Positions 26,514-34,524 of a stretch of DNA of 38,698 nucleotides are shown one piece after another. Each line of letters starts with the position of its first letter. The first letter of the stretch is position 1. Made by a program: the position numbers and the translations under genes. The notes beneath the pieces were generated by a model. The model was not told the origin of the DNA and searched no databases. It saw only the letters and a list, made by a program, of their open reading frames with translations. Origin of the DNA: Neisseria sp. (GTDB lineage: Bacteria; Pseudomonadota; Gammaproteobacteria; Burkholderiales; Neisseriaceae); contig NZ_JAUMUI010000019.1 of the NCBI RefSeq assembly GCF_030530745.1, positions 1-38,698 on the forward strand, in the 5' to 3' direction.

Positions 26514-27563
26514 ATGTGGCGTTATATTTTCCAACGCTTGCTGCTGCTGGTGCCCACGCTGTTGGGCATTTTGGCGGTTACGTTTGCCGTTATTCAGTTC
26601 GTGCCCGGCGGGCCGGTGGAGCAGATGGTGCAGCAGCTCACCCAAACCGGCGCGGGCGGCGAGACGGCGGGCGGTGCGTCTTCTGTGTTTAAAAGCGGCA
26701 GCCGCCTGAGTGCGGAAGACATGGCCGCGCTCAACGCCTTATACGGTTTCGATAAACCGCCGCTCACGCGTTTTGTCGAGATGGTCGGCCGTTTCGTACG
26801 CTTCGATTTGGGCGAGAGTTTTTTCCACCATCAAACCGTGTTCGAACTGGTGAAAGAAAAAATGCCGGTGTCGATGAGTTTGGGTTTGTGGACGTTTTTT
26901 CTCACTTATTTCATCTGTATCCCCTTGGGCATTGCCAAAGCCGTGCGCGACGGTTCGCGGTTCGACGTTGTGTCGGGCGCAGTGGTGTTGGTCGGTTATA
27001 CCGTGCCGCCGTTCGTGCTGGGTTTGGTGCTGCTGGTGTTTTTCGGCGGCGGCAGCTTTTTCGCCTGGTTTCCGCAGGGCGGTTTGGTGGGCGACGATTG
27101 GGAAACGCTCGGCACGGCAGCCAAAATCAAAGACTATCTCTGGCACATGGCGCTGCCGGTTACCGCTTCTGTGGCGGGCAATCTGGCGGTGATGACGGTG
27201 CTCACCAAAAACGTGTTTCTCGAAGAAATCCGCCGCCAATATGTTTACACCGCCCGCGCCAAAGGCCTGCCCGAACGGCAGATTTTGTGGAAACACGTTT
27301 TCCGCAACGCCATGATTCCGCTGGTTACCGGTTTTCCCGCCGCCTTTATCGGCGCGTTTTTTACCGGCAGCCTGCTGATAGAAACCCTGTTTTCGCTCGA
27401 CGGCTTGGGGCTGCTTTCTTACGAAGCGGTGATGAAGCGCGATTATCCGGTGGTAATGGGCACGCTGTATGTGTTTACCTTGATGGGGCTCTTGGCTAAA
27501 CTGCTGTCGGATATTTCGTATTCCTGGGTTGACCCGCGCATTCATTTCGGCGGGCAGAAATAA
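26514..27563 (+). CDS. yejB: ABC transporter permease, YejB-like
   Basis: Inner-membrane permease (349 residues) of the oligopeptide/microcin C type. The opening RYIFQRLLLLVPTLLGILAVTFAVIQFVPGGP and a long first periplasmic loop fit YejB. The cytoplasmic coupling loop (EEIRRQYVYTARAKGLPERQILWKHVFRNA) carries the E-x-x-x-x-x-Y-V-x-x-A-R-A-K-G pattern. It pairs with the YejE-like gene downstream. No binding protein (YejA) or ATPase (YejF) gene is next to it, so these must be encoded elsewhere or be shared. Confidence 0.88.
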   Translation: MWRYIFQRLLLLVPTLLGILAVTFAVIQFVPGGPVEQMVQQLTQTGAGGETAGGASSVFKSGSRLSAEDMAALNALYGFDKPPLTRFVEMVGRFVRFDLGESFFHHQTVFELVKEKMPVSMSLGLWTFFLTYFICIPLGIAKAVRDGSRFDVVSGAVVLVGYTVPPFVLGLVLLVFFGGGSFFAWFPQGGLVGDDWETLGTAAKIKDYLWHMALPVTASVAGNLAVMTVLTKNVFLEEIRRQYVYTARAKGLPERQILWKHVFRNAMIPLVTGFPAAFIGAFFTGSLLIETLFSLDGLGLLSYEAVMKRDYPVVMGTLYVFTLMGLLAKLLSDISYSWVDPRIHFGGQK

Positions 27564-27568
27564 ACCGC

Positions 27569-27597
27569 AGGCCGTCTGAAATGCTTTCAGACGGCCT
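27569..27597. terminator. Inverted DUS pair between yejB and yejE
   Basis: AGGCCGTCTGAAA (27569-27581) and TTTCAGACGGCCT (27585-27597) form a perfect 13 bp stem with a 3-base loop. It lies between two genes of one transporter, so it may attenuate rather than stop. Confidence 0.55.
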
Positions 27598-27619
27598 ATC
27601 GCAACCATACCGACACACC

Positions 27620-28642
27620 ATGCAGAAAATATTCTCTTCCCAAGCCTGGCAGGCATTCAAACAGCACAAACGCGGCTGGCTGGCGTTGCGCGTGCTCGCG
27701 GTACTGTTTGCCGTGGCGCTGCTGGCACCCGTGTGGAGCAACGATAAGCCCTTATGGGTGAAATACGACGGCCGCTATTATTTCCCGCTGGCCAACACCT
27801 ATAACGAAACCGAGTTCGGCGGCGACTTCGACACCCCCGCCGATTATTTCGACCCGCTGGTGCGCCGCAACATCACCACCGGCGGCAATTATGCCGTGTA
27901 TCTGCCTAACCCCTATGCTGCCAACACCTTAAACGAATTCGACACGCAGCCTGATCCGGCCGGGCCGTCTGAAAGGCATTGGCTCGGCACCGACGACCGC
28001 GGCCGCGACGTGCTGGCGCGGCTGGTGTACGGCTTTCGCGATTCGCTGCTGTTTGCGCTGGCGCTCACCGCCGCAACCACCCTGATCGGCGTGGCGGCGG
28101 GCGCGGTGCAGGGCTATTTCGGCGGGCGGGTCGATTTGCTGATGCAGCGCTTTCTCGAAATCTGGGGCGGCCTGCCCGAGCTTTACCTGCTGATTATTCT
28201 GTCGTCGTTTTTCAACCCCGGCCTGCTGGTGCTGCTGGTGATTCTGTCGCTGTTCGGCTGGATGGGGCTTTCGGATTACGTGCGCGCCGAGTTTCTGAAA
28301 AACCGCCAGGCCGATTATGTTTTGGCCGCCAAAAGCATGGGCGTTTCCAACAGCCGCATTATGTGGCGGCATATTCTGCCCAACAGCCTCACGCCCGTGT
28401 TGGCGTTTCTGCCGTTCCGCATTTCCGGCGCGGTGCTGGCGCTCACCAGTTTGGACTTTTTAGGCTTGGGCGTGCCCGCTTCGCAAGCCAGCTTGGGCGA
28501 ACTCCTGGCGCAGGGCAAAGACAACCTCGACGCCTGGTGGATAGGCTTATCCGCCGTGGGCGCGCTAACGGTGATGCTGCTGCTGTTGGTGATGATAGGC
28601 GAGGGGTTGCGCCATGCGTTTGACGTGCGGGCAAGGGGTTGA
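27620..28642 (+). CDS. yejE: ABC transporter permease, YejE-like
   Basis: Second permease (340 residues) of the YejB/YejE pair. A membrane helix near residues 20-40 is followed by a large periplasmic domain (LWVKYDGRYYFPLANTYNETEFGGDFDTPADY), characteristic of YejE, then HWLGTDDRGRDVLARLVYG and the coupling loop VRAEFLKNRQADYVLAAKSMGVSN. ATG 27620 is chosen over 27581, which lies in the loop of the preceding hairpin; no strong ribosome site is visible. A DUS-like GGGCCGTCTGAA is embedded near 27963. Confidence 0.88.
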   Translation: MQKIFSSQAWQAFKQHKRGWLALRVLAVLFAVALLAPVWSNDKPLWVKYDGRYYFPLANTYNETEFGGDFDTPADYFDPLVRRNITTGGNYAVYLPNPYAANTLNEFDTQPDPAGPSERHWLGTDDRGRDVLARLVYGFRDSLLFALALTAATTLIGVAAGAVQGYFGGRVDLLMQRFLEIWGGLPELYLLIILSSFFNPGLLVLLVILSLFGWMGLSDYVRAEFLKNRQADYVLAAKSMGVSNSRIMWRHILPNSLTPVLAFLPFRISGAVLALTSLDFLGLGVPASQASLGELLAQGKDNLDAWWIGLSAVGALTVMLLLLVMIGEGLRHAFDVRARG

Positions 28643-28806
28643 GGCCGTCTGAAGGCACTGTTGGAGCTAGGACAGAAAGGACGGTTGTTAATATTTAACA
28701 TTCATATATCCGTCGGTTATTTCAAAATAATGTCCTGTTATTTCCGGCTTGACTGAAGCTGCCGGAAAATAGCCGTTATTTATTTTAGGGGTTATGGAGT
28801 AATGTT
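28643..28806. promoter_or_regulatory. Intergenic region before mtrF
   Basis: It contains a DUS right after yejE and an imperfect hairpin TTCCGG/CCGGAA around 28742-28767. TTGACT at 28749-28754 would make a good -35, but no convincing -10 lies 16-18 bases on. GGAG at 28796-28799 is the mtrF ribosome site. Confidence 0.35.
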
Positions 28807-30387
28807 ATGTCCGAGCAGAAGAACAAACAAACATTTCTACACCGTTTTCTAAATACAATTGAGTGGCTGGGAAATATCCTGCCTAATCCGGTTGTGTTGT
28901 TTGTCGGCTTTATCGCGGTTTTGCTGGCCTTTTCGGCAATCGGTGCCTATTTTGATGTGAGTGTGGCCGATCCGCGCCCTGCAGGGGCAGCGGGCCGTTC
29001 GGCAGACGGCGTTATCCGGGTGGTCAGTCTGATTAACGGTGAAGGGCTGGCAAAAATTGTTTCCAACTTAGTGCCCAACTTTACCGGTTTTGCCCCTTTG
29101 GGTACTGCCCTGGTGGCTTTGCTGGGCGTGGGGATTGCAGAAAAATCCGGCCTGATTGCCGCAGCCATGCGGTTGATTGTGCTTAAGGCGCCGCCACGGT
29201 TGGTTACGCCGGCGGTAGTGTTTGCCGGCGTGATGTCGAATATTGCCAGCGAATTGGGCTATGTGGTGATTATTCCCCTTGCCGGTATGGTTTTTTATTC
29301 GCTCGGGCGGCACCCGCTTGCCGGTGTTGCAGCGGCATTTGCAGGTGTGTCGGGCGGTTATAGTGCGAATCTGCTGATTGGTACTGTGGATCCGGTTTTG
29401 TCGGGAATTACCCAGCAGGCGGCACAGCTGATTGCTCCGGATTATGTGGTGGGTGCTTATGCAAACTGGTATTTTATGGCTGCCGGTGCCGTATTGGTTT
29501 CACTGCTGGGGTTTTGGGTAACCGACAAATTTGTCGAACCGAGGTTGGGCGCGTATAAACCGTCTGAACAGGAAAAAGGCAGTATTAACAACGGCAGTAT
29601 GGATATCGGGCGGCTTTCAGGGGCAGAGAAAAAGGGCTTGCTGGCGGCGTTGGCTGCCTTATTGTTTCTGGTTGTCCTGACGGCATCCGCCGTTGTGCCG
29701 GAAAACGCCCCCCTGCGTAATCCGCAAACCGGCGGGCTGGATGATTCCCCTTTCCTGCAAGGCATTGTGGCTTTGATTTTTGTATTTTTTGCTGTTGCCG
29801 GTTTGGTGTACGGCTATGTGGCCGGCACAATGTCGGACAGTGCCGATGTGGTGGAGGGTATGGTTGGTTCTATGCGTTCGATGGCACTTTATCTGGTGCT
29901 GATGTTTTTTGTGTCGCAGTTTGTAGCTTATTTCAGTTGGAGCAACCTGGGGCCGATTCTGGCGGTGAAGGGGGCCGGTTTTTTAAAAGAAGCAGGCCTT
30001 ACCGGCGGTATGTTGCTGATTTGCTTTATTGTAATATGCTGTCTGATTAACCTGGCGATTGCCTCTGCTTCGGCACAGTGGGCGGTTACGGCGCCGATTT
30101 TCGTTCCGATGCTGATGCTGGCGGGATACGCGCCGGAAACCGTGCAGGCGGCCTACCGCATCGGAGACTCGGTAACCAATATTATCACACCGATGATGCC
30201 TTTTTTCGGCCTGGTGCTTGCAGTAGCAATACGCTATAAAAAAGATACGGGTGTGGGCACGTTGGTATCATTGATGCTGCCTTATACGGTGGTGTTCGCT
30301 ATCGGCTGGAGCCTGCTGTTTTATGTATGGGTGTTTGTGCTCGGCTGGCCTGTCGGTCCGGGTTCGGCCTTGTTTTACCGTCCTTAA
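28807..30387 (+). CDS. mtrF: AbgT-family transporter, MtrF-like
   Basis: Polytopic inner-membrane transporter (526 residues) of the AbgT family. It closely resembles gonococcal MtrF as I recall it: FLxTxEWLGNxLPxPVxLF near the N-terminus, the block FAPLGTALVALLGVGIAEKSGLI, AAFAGVSGGYSANL, and QAAYRIGDSVTNIITPMM. Gonococcal MtrF exports sulfonamides and is linked to high-level resistance with the MtrCDE pump; AbgT members otherwise move p-aminobenzoyl-glutamate. No mtrCDE or mtrR genes are nearby, so the genomic setting differs from the gonococcus. GGAG lies 7 bases before the ATG. Confidence 0.9.
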   Translation: MSEQKNKQTFLHRFLNTIEWLGNILPNPVVLFVGFIAVLLAFSAIGAYFDVSVADPRPAGAAGRSADGVIRVVSLINGEGLAKIVSNLVPNFTGFAPLGTALVALLGVGIAEKSGLIAAAMRLIVLKAPPRLVTPAVVFAGVMSNIASELGYVVIIPLAGMVFYSLGRHPLAGVAAAFAGVSGGYSANLLIGTVDPVLSGITQQAAQLIAPDYVVGAYANWYFMAAGAVLVSLLGFWVTDKFVEPRLGAYKPSEQEKGSINNGSMDIGRLSGAEKKGLLAALAALLFLVVLTASAVVPENAPLRNPQTGGLDDSPFLQGIVALIFVFFAVAGLVYGYVAGTMSDSADVVEGMVGSMRSMALYLVLMFFVSQFVAYFSWSNLGPILAVKGAGFLKEAGLTGGMLLICFIVICCLINLAIASASAQWAVTAPIFVPMLMLAGYAPETVQAAYRIGDSVTNIITPMMPFFGLVLAVAIRYKKDTGVGTLVSLMLPYTVVFAIGWSLLFYVWVFVLGWPVGPGSALFYRP

Positions 30388-30507
30388 AAAGTAAGGCAGG
30401 GCTGCTGTTAAGAAACTTTTTCTGAAGTGCATTTCAGACGGCCTTGGCGGATAAGGGCATGATCAAGTCGGGTTATCCGGCATATGGTTAGATACTGGAA
30501 AAATAAT

Positions 30508-31011
30508 ATGGCTGTTACCAAAACCGTTATCGTTAGTTCCTGCCTGCTCGGCTCACCTGTGCGTTACGACGGTTGCGGCAAAGCATGTGATGCCGCGCTT
30601 GCTTTGCAGCGTTCGGAGGGTTATCGTTTGATTGCCGTGTGCCCCGAACAAATGGGCGGCCTGCCTACGCCCCGCAATCCGGCAGAAATTGTGGGCGGCA
30701 GCGGTGCGGAGGTGCTGCAGGGCAAGGCAAGGGTGGTGGATAGTGCGGGATGTGATGTGAGTGAGGCATTTATCAAGGGGGCACAGAAGGTGTTGGATAT
30801 TGCTTATCGGGAAGGGGCGGCGGAAGCGCTGCTGAAAGCCTGCAGCCCGTCTTGCGGTTGCAGGCAGGTTTATGACGGCACTTTCAAAGGCCGTCTGAAA
30901 AAAGGTGAGGGCGTAACGGCGGCTTTATTGCGGCAACGCGGCGTGGCAGTATACTCGGAAGACGAGGCCGGATATTTGGTTGAAAGGTTAAAGCCGTACC
31001 GGCCTGCATAA
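30508..31011 (+). CDS. DUF523 family protein
   Basis: Cytosolic protein (167 residues from the preferred start) of the DUF523 family; role unknown. It shows the N-terminal SSCLLGSPVRYDGCGK, the central CPEQMGGLPTPRNPAEI and the C-terminal KACSPSCGCRQVYDGTF, a Cys-rich pattern suggesting metal or cluster binding. ATG 30508 is preferred over 30484 because GGAAA lies at a workable distance and the family begins near here. A DUS lies inside near 30888. It precedes hisI by 34 bases and may share its transcript. Confidence 0.82.
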   Translation: MAVTKTVIVSSCLLGSPVRYDGCGKACDAALALQRSEGYRLIAVCPEQMGGLPTPRNPAEIVGGSGAEVLQGKARVVDSAGCDVSEAFIKGAQKVLDIAYREGAAEALLKACSPSCGCRQVYDGTFKGRLKKGEGVTAALLRQRGVAVYSEDEAGYLVERLKPYRPA

Positions 31012-31045
31012 CCGCCCTTATCGGATTTAAAAAGGAATTCAAACC

Positions 31046-31444
31046 ATGTCGCAAGCATTATTAGAAAGCGTGAAATTCGACGCCGACGGCTTGGTGTGCG
31101 CCATCGCGCAAGACGCGCAAACCCTTCGTGTGCTGATGGTGGCGTGGATGAACGCCGAAGCCCTGCAAAAAACCGCTGAAACGGGTTTCGCCCATTATTA
31201 CAGCCGTTCGCGCAAAAAACAGTGGATGAAAGGCGAAGAATCGGGGCATACGCAAAAAGTTCGCGAACTTCGGTTGGACTGCGACGGCGATGCGGTGGTG
31301 ATGTTAATCGAACAGGCGGGCGGCATCGCCTGCCACACCGGCCGCGAAAGCTGCTTCTACCGCGTGTGGCGCGACGGCGCATGGCAAACGGCAGATGCCG
31401 TGCTGAAAAGCGAAACGGAAATTTACGGCAAACCGCACGGTTGA
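31046..31444 (+). CDS. hisI: Phosphoribosyl-AMP cyclohydrolase
   Basis: Histidine biosynthesis enzyme (132 residues) that opens the adenine ring of PR-AMP. Metal ligands are visible: D78, D80 and D82 in LDCDGD, plus the Cys residues C79, C96 and C103 in the [12 protein letters not shown] region that bind zinc. MNAEALQKT and [18 protein letters not shown] are family blocks. It is a separate gene from hisE, as usual in betaproteobacteria. AAGGA lies about 9 bases upstream. Confidence 0.96.
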   Translation: MSQALLESVKFDADGLVCAIAQDAQTLRVLMVAWMNAEALQKTAETGFAHYYSRSRKKQWMKGEESGHTQKVRELRLDCDGDAVVMLIEQAGGIACHTGRESCFYRVWRDGAWQTADAVLKSETEIYGKPHG

Positions 31445-31487
31445 GGCCGTCTGAAAAGTTAATATTTTCCTGAAACGGAAGAAAGAA

Positions 31488-31811
31488 ATGACCGAGCAAG
31501 TGCTGATTGAAATCCAAAACGTGATTGATTCCCGCAAGGGGCAAAACCCCGAAACATCTTATGTTGCCCGGCTTCTGCACAAAGGCGGCGACAAAATCCT
31601 GAAAAAAGTGATCGAAGAGGCGGGCGAAGTGTTGATGGCCTCGAAAGACGGCGGCGGCGGGCATTTGGTGTATGAAGTGGCCGATTTGTGGTTCCACACG
31701 CAGGTGCTGCTGGCGCACCACGGTCTGCGTGTGGAAGACGTGTTAAGCGAGCTGGCGCGCCGGCAGGGTTTGTCGGGATTGGCGGAAAAAGCCGCGCGGC
31801 GGGAAGGTTAA
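31488..31811 (+). CDS. hisE: Phosphoribosyl-ATP pyrophosphohydrolase
   Basis: MazG-like enzyme (107 residues) that turns PR-ATP into PR-AMP, the step before HisI. The metal-binding helix [15 protein letters not shown] and the second E/D helix [15 protein letters not shown] are intact. The order hisI-hisE-HIT-tatABC is a conserved betaproteobacterial arrangement. A DUS lies between hisI and hisE. Confidence 0.96.
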   Translation: MTEQVLIEIQNVIDSRKGQNPETSYVARLLHKGGDKILKKVIEEAGEVLMASKDGGGGHLVYEVADLWFHTQVLLAHHGLRVEDVLSELARRQGLSGLAEKAARREG

Positions 31812-31873
31812 CGCTGCGGGCGGTTAAAACAACCCCGCGTATTGAAACTGTATTACAATTTGACTCTTGCAAG

Positions 31874-31912
31874 GCAGGCCGTCTGAAAGAAGCCTGTGTT
31901 CAGACGGCCTGC
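31874..31912. terminator. Inverted DUS pair after hisE
   Basis: GCAGGCCGTCTGAA (31874-31887, allowing for the flanking G) and TTCAGACGGCCTGC (31899-31912) form a 13 to 14 bp stem with an 11-base loop, between hisE and the HIT gene. Confidence 0.6.
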
Positions 31913-31946
31913 AAACTTTTGCAAAAATAATTGGAGTATTTTCGTG

Positions 31947-32270
31947 ATGACAGACTGTATTTTCTGCAAAATCGCCGCCAAAGAAATCCCCGCATCGGTG
32001 GTGTATGAAGACGGCGAAATGCTGTGCTTCAAAGACATCAACCCTGCCGCGCCCGTGCATCTGCTGCTGATTCCGAAAGTGCATTTCGATTCGCTGGCGC
32101 ACGCTCAGCCGCAGCATGAGGCGCTGCTGGGCAGAATGATGATGAAAGTGCCGCAAATCGCCGAAGCGGCGGGCCTGACCAACGGTTTCAAAACCCAAGT
32201 CAACACCGGCAAAGGCGGCGGGCAGGAAGTGTTCCACCTGCATATCCATATTTTGGGGCGGCCTGCCTAA
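31947..32270 (+). CDS. HIT family hydrolase (HinT-like)
   Basis: Histidine-triad nucleotide-binding protein (107 residues), probably a purine nucleoside phosphoramidase. The triad is H97-x-H99-x-H101 in FHLHIHILGRP, and C4/C7 in DCIFCKI are typical of the family N-terminus. ATG 31947 is preferred; GTG 31944 is possible, with GGAG upstream. It lies between hisE and tatA, as in related genomes. Confidence 0.93.
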   Translation: MTDCIFCKIAAKEIPASVVYEDGEMLCFKDINPAAPVHLLLIPKVHFDSLAHAQPQHEALLGRMMMKVPQIAEAAGLTNGFKTQVNTGKGGGQEVFHLHIHILGRPA

Positions 32271-32325
32271 AGCGCGCGGGGCCGTCTGAAATATTATTGA
32301 AGCAACTGAAATTAAAGGATTAACA

Positions 32326-32532
32326 ATGGGCAGCTTTTCTATTTGGCACTGGGTGATTGTGCTGGTGATTGTGGTTTTGGTGTTCGGCACTAAGAAACTG
32401 CGCAATGTCGGCAAAGACTTGGGCGGTGCGGTGCACGATTTCAAACAAGGTTTGAATGAAGGTAACGAAGCCGGCCAGGCAAAAAAAGATGATGTGATCG
32501 AGCATCAAAAAGACGACAACAAATCGGCCTGA
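32326..32532 (+). CDS. tatA: Sec-independent translocase subunit TatA
   Basis: Pore-forming subunit (68 residues) of the twin-arginine translocase. A short N-terminal helix ([20 protein letters not shown]) is followed by the F-G-x-x-K-L hinge and an amphipathic helix, then a charged tail. AAAGGA lies 6 bases upstream. It starts the tatA-tatB-tatC operon. Confidence 0.96.
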   Translation: MGSFSIWHWVIVLVIVVLVFGTKKLRNVGKDLGGAVHDFKQGLNEGNEAGQAKKDDVIEHQKDDNKSA

Positions 32533-32535
32533 ACC

Positions 32536-33084
32536 ATGTTTGATTTCGGCTTCAGCGAGCTTTTGCTGATCGGTGCGGCGGCGCTGGTGGTGCTCGGCCC
32601 CGAACGGCTGCCCAAGGCCGCGCGTATGGCGGGCAGCCTGATCGGCCGCGTGCAGCGCATGGTGGGCAGTGTGAAGCAGGAGCTGGGTGCACAGATAGAA
32701 ATGGAAGAGCTGCGCAAAGCCAAACAGGAATTCGAATCGGCCGCCGAAAACCTCCGCACCGAAATCGGCAGCGTGGGCGAAAGCGTGCAAGGCAGCCTCA
32801 GCGAAATTTCGAGCGGCCTCAAACCTTGGGAACGCGTGCCCGAGCAGCGCACGCCCGCCGATTTCGGTTTGGACGAACACGGTAGGCCGCTGGCAGGGGC
32901 GGAACAGCAAACCGGAGCGGGGCAGGATGAGGCATGGGCATCTTATTTAACGCCGTCTGAAAAAAACACGTACACTGCCGGCGGTTTTCAGACGGCCTCT
33001 CTGTATAAACAGGCGATGCGGCGCAAACGCGACATGCGCCCGCGCAACCGCCCCAAACCGCAGTTACGCGTGCGTAAAAAGTGA
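32536..33084 (+). CDS. tatB: Sec-independent translocase subunit TatB
   Basis: Receptor subunit (182 residues) that works with TatC in binding twin-arginine signal peptides. The N-terminal FDFGFSELLLIGAAALVVLGPERLPKAAR is diagnostic, followed by amphipathic and coiled-coil helices. The C-terminal 60 residues are low in conservation. Two DUS cores lie here in inverted orientation (32952-32963 and 32985-32996) and encode PSEK and FQTA, so part of the tail is dictated by uptake sequences. The stop overlaps the tatC start region. Confidence 0.95.
   Translation: MFDFGFSELLLIGAAALVVLGPERLPKAARMAGSLIGRVQRMVGSVKQELGAQIEMEELRKAKQEFESAAENLRTEIGSVGESVQGSLSEISSGLKPWERVPEQRTPADFGLDEHGRPLAGAEQQTGAGQDEAWASYLTPSEKNTYTAGGFQTASLYKQAMRRKRDMRPRNRPKPQLRVRKK
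32952..32996. repeat. Inverted DUS pair within tatB
   Basis: GCCGTCTGAAAA (32952-32963) and TTTTCAGACGGC (32985-32996) make a 12 bp stem inside the coding sequence. As a hairpin in the mRNA it could slow or partly terminate transcription before tatC. Confidence 0.6.
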
Positions 33085-33849
33085 GTGAATGTGTCTGAAA
33101 CCGAACAACCCACCCAACCGCTGGTTGAACACTTAATCGAACTGCGCCGCCGCCTGGTATGGATTGCTGCGGTGCTGTTACTGTTTTTTTTCGGGCTGAT
33201 GCCGTTTGCGCAAAAGCTCTATACCTTTGTGGCTCAACCCCTGATGGCAACGCTTCCGGCCAATACCAGCATGATTGCCACTGATGTGATTGCGCCGTTT
33301 TTCGTGCCGGTGAAGGTTACGCTGATGGCGGCGTTTCTGCTGACGCTGCCGCACACGCTCTATCAGGTGTGGGCGTTTGTGGCGCCCGCGCTTTATCAAA
33401 ACGAAAAACGGCTGGTGGTTCCGCTGGTGTTTTCCAGCGTGGTTTTGTTTTTCACCGGCATGGCGTTTGCCTATTTTTTGGTATTTCCCGTCGTGTTTAA
33501 GTTTTTGGCAGGCGTAACGCCGCTGGGTGTGAGTATGGCCACTGACATCGACAAATACCTTTCTTTTGTGTTGGGGATGTTTGTGGCGTTCGGCACCACG
33601 TTTGAAGTGCCGGTGGTGGTGGTTCTGCTCAACCGTATGGGTGTGGTGCCGCTCGGGCACTTGAGGGCAGCCCGTCCGTATGTGATTGTGGGGGCGTTTG
33701 TAGTGGCTGCCGTGATAACGCCGCCCGATGTGATTTCACAGGTGCTGCTGGCTGTGCCGCTGATTCTGCTTTATGAGGCGGGGTTGTGGTTCTGCCGTTT
33801 CGTGAAACCTGTGCAGCTGCGGCAGGAAGCGGAAACCGCCGCCGATTGA
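33085..33849 (+). CDS. tatC: Sec-independent translocase subunit TatC
   Basis: Six-helix core (254 residues) of the Tat translocase that recognises twin-arginine signal peptides. The N-terminal PLVEHLIELRRRL and the later PPDVISQVLLAVPLILLYE are family signatures. The start is GTG 33085, immediately after the tatB stop, or GTG 33091, giving MSETEQ; both are plausible. It closes the tat operon. Confidence 0.95.
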   Translation: MNVSETEQPTQPLVEHLIELRRRLVWIAAVLLLFFFGLMPFAQKLYTFVAQPLMATLPANTSMIATDVIAPFFVPVKVTLMAAFLLTLPHTLYQVWAFVAPALYQNEKRLVVPLVFSSVVLFFTGMAFAYFLVFPVVFKFLAGVTPLGVSMATDIDKYLSFVLGMFVAFGTTFEVPVVVVLLNRMGVVPLGHLRAARPYVIVGAFVVAAVITPPDVISQVLLAVPLILLYEAGLWFCRFVKPVQLRQEAETAAD

Positions 33850-34128
33850 TAAATTTTGCCGTGTGCAGGTTTGAGGCCGTCTGAAAGTTTTCAGGCGGCT
33901 TGGCTTATCGTGTTCTCTTTATGACATAAAGCTAAAAAATATGGTTTTTTTTGAGCAGATGGGAATTTTTCTGCCTGAAAACCAACTAACCCGATTAGGC
34001 CGTCTGAAAATCAAACAAGTCGAGACCTTTGCAAAGTTAATGGCGGGAAATAAACTTTTGTGATGATTTTTTAATTTTGCAAAGGTCTCAAATCTCGAAT
34101 TTTTCAGACGGCCTGAACAGAACGCCGG
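33850..34128. other. Intergenic region with DUS copies and a MITE-like repeat
   Basis: It holds an imperfect DUS hairpin at about 33873-33900, single DUS copies near 33996 and 34103, and the inverted-repeat element at 34022-34089. No gene seen. Confidence 0.6.
34022..34089. mobile_element. 68-base MITE-like element with perfect terminal repeats
   Basis: GAGACCTTTGCAAA (34022-34035) and TTTGCAAAGGTCTC (34076-34089) are perfect 14-base inverted repeats around an AT-rich core. The same end sequence occurs at 38657 and, in degenerate form, at 889 and 1053. From memory this end is shared by IS5-family elements of Neisseria. No clear target duplication is visible. Confidence 0.65.
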
Positions 34129-34149
34129 ATGATATTGGAAATTAAAATA

Positions 34150-34524
34150 ATGGATACACCGCAATCTGCCGCCGGTAAAGGCTGGCCGTATAAATTGGCA
34201 GCCGTCTGCCTGCCGGTGATGATTTTTATCTGTCTTGCCTGGGAATTGTGGCTGGCACCGCTGCGGCCGGGCGGCTCTTGGCTGGCGGTGAAAGCGCTGC
34301 CTTTGTGCCTGCCGCTGGCCGGTATCCTCAAGGGCAGGGTTTATACTTTTCAATACAGCAGCCTGCTGATTTTGCCGTATTTTGCCGAAGCGGTGGTGCG
34401 CCTGTTTGATGCTTCGGCAGCCAGCCGCGCCTGCGCGGGGGCGGCGCTGCTGTGTTCGGCGGCGTTTTTTGTTGCTTGTTTGGCTTATGTGAAACAACAG
34501 CGTAAGGCGGTTGGGCATGTTTAG
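34150..34524 (+). CDS. DUF2069 membrane protein
   Basis: Small inner-membrane protein (124 residues) with about four hydrophobic segments. The block WLAVKALPLCLPLAGILKGRVYTFQYSSLLILPYFAEAVVR matches DUF2069 closely; function unknown. ATG 34150 is chosen, with 34129 as an alternative start; both have weak ribosome sites. It overlaps pglL by 8 bases, so the two are cotranscribed. Confidence 0.82.
   Translation: MDTPQSAAGKGWPYKLAAVCLPVMIFICLAWELWLAPLRPGGSWLAVKALPLCLPLAGILKGRVYTFQYSSLLILPYFAEAVVRLFDASAASRACAGAALLCSAAFFVACLAYVKQQRKAVGHV

Noticed and set aside
28749-28780. Sigma-70 promoter for mtrF from TTGACT
   Set aside because: No acceptable -10 at normal spacing; left only as a note in the intergenic entry.
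30870-31721. Minus-strand open frame of 283 codons over the DUF523 gene, hisI and hisE
   Set aside because: It spans three well-supported plus-strand genes and their gaps; no family resemblance.
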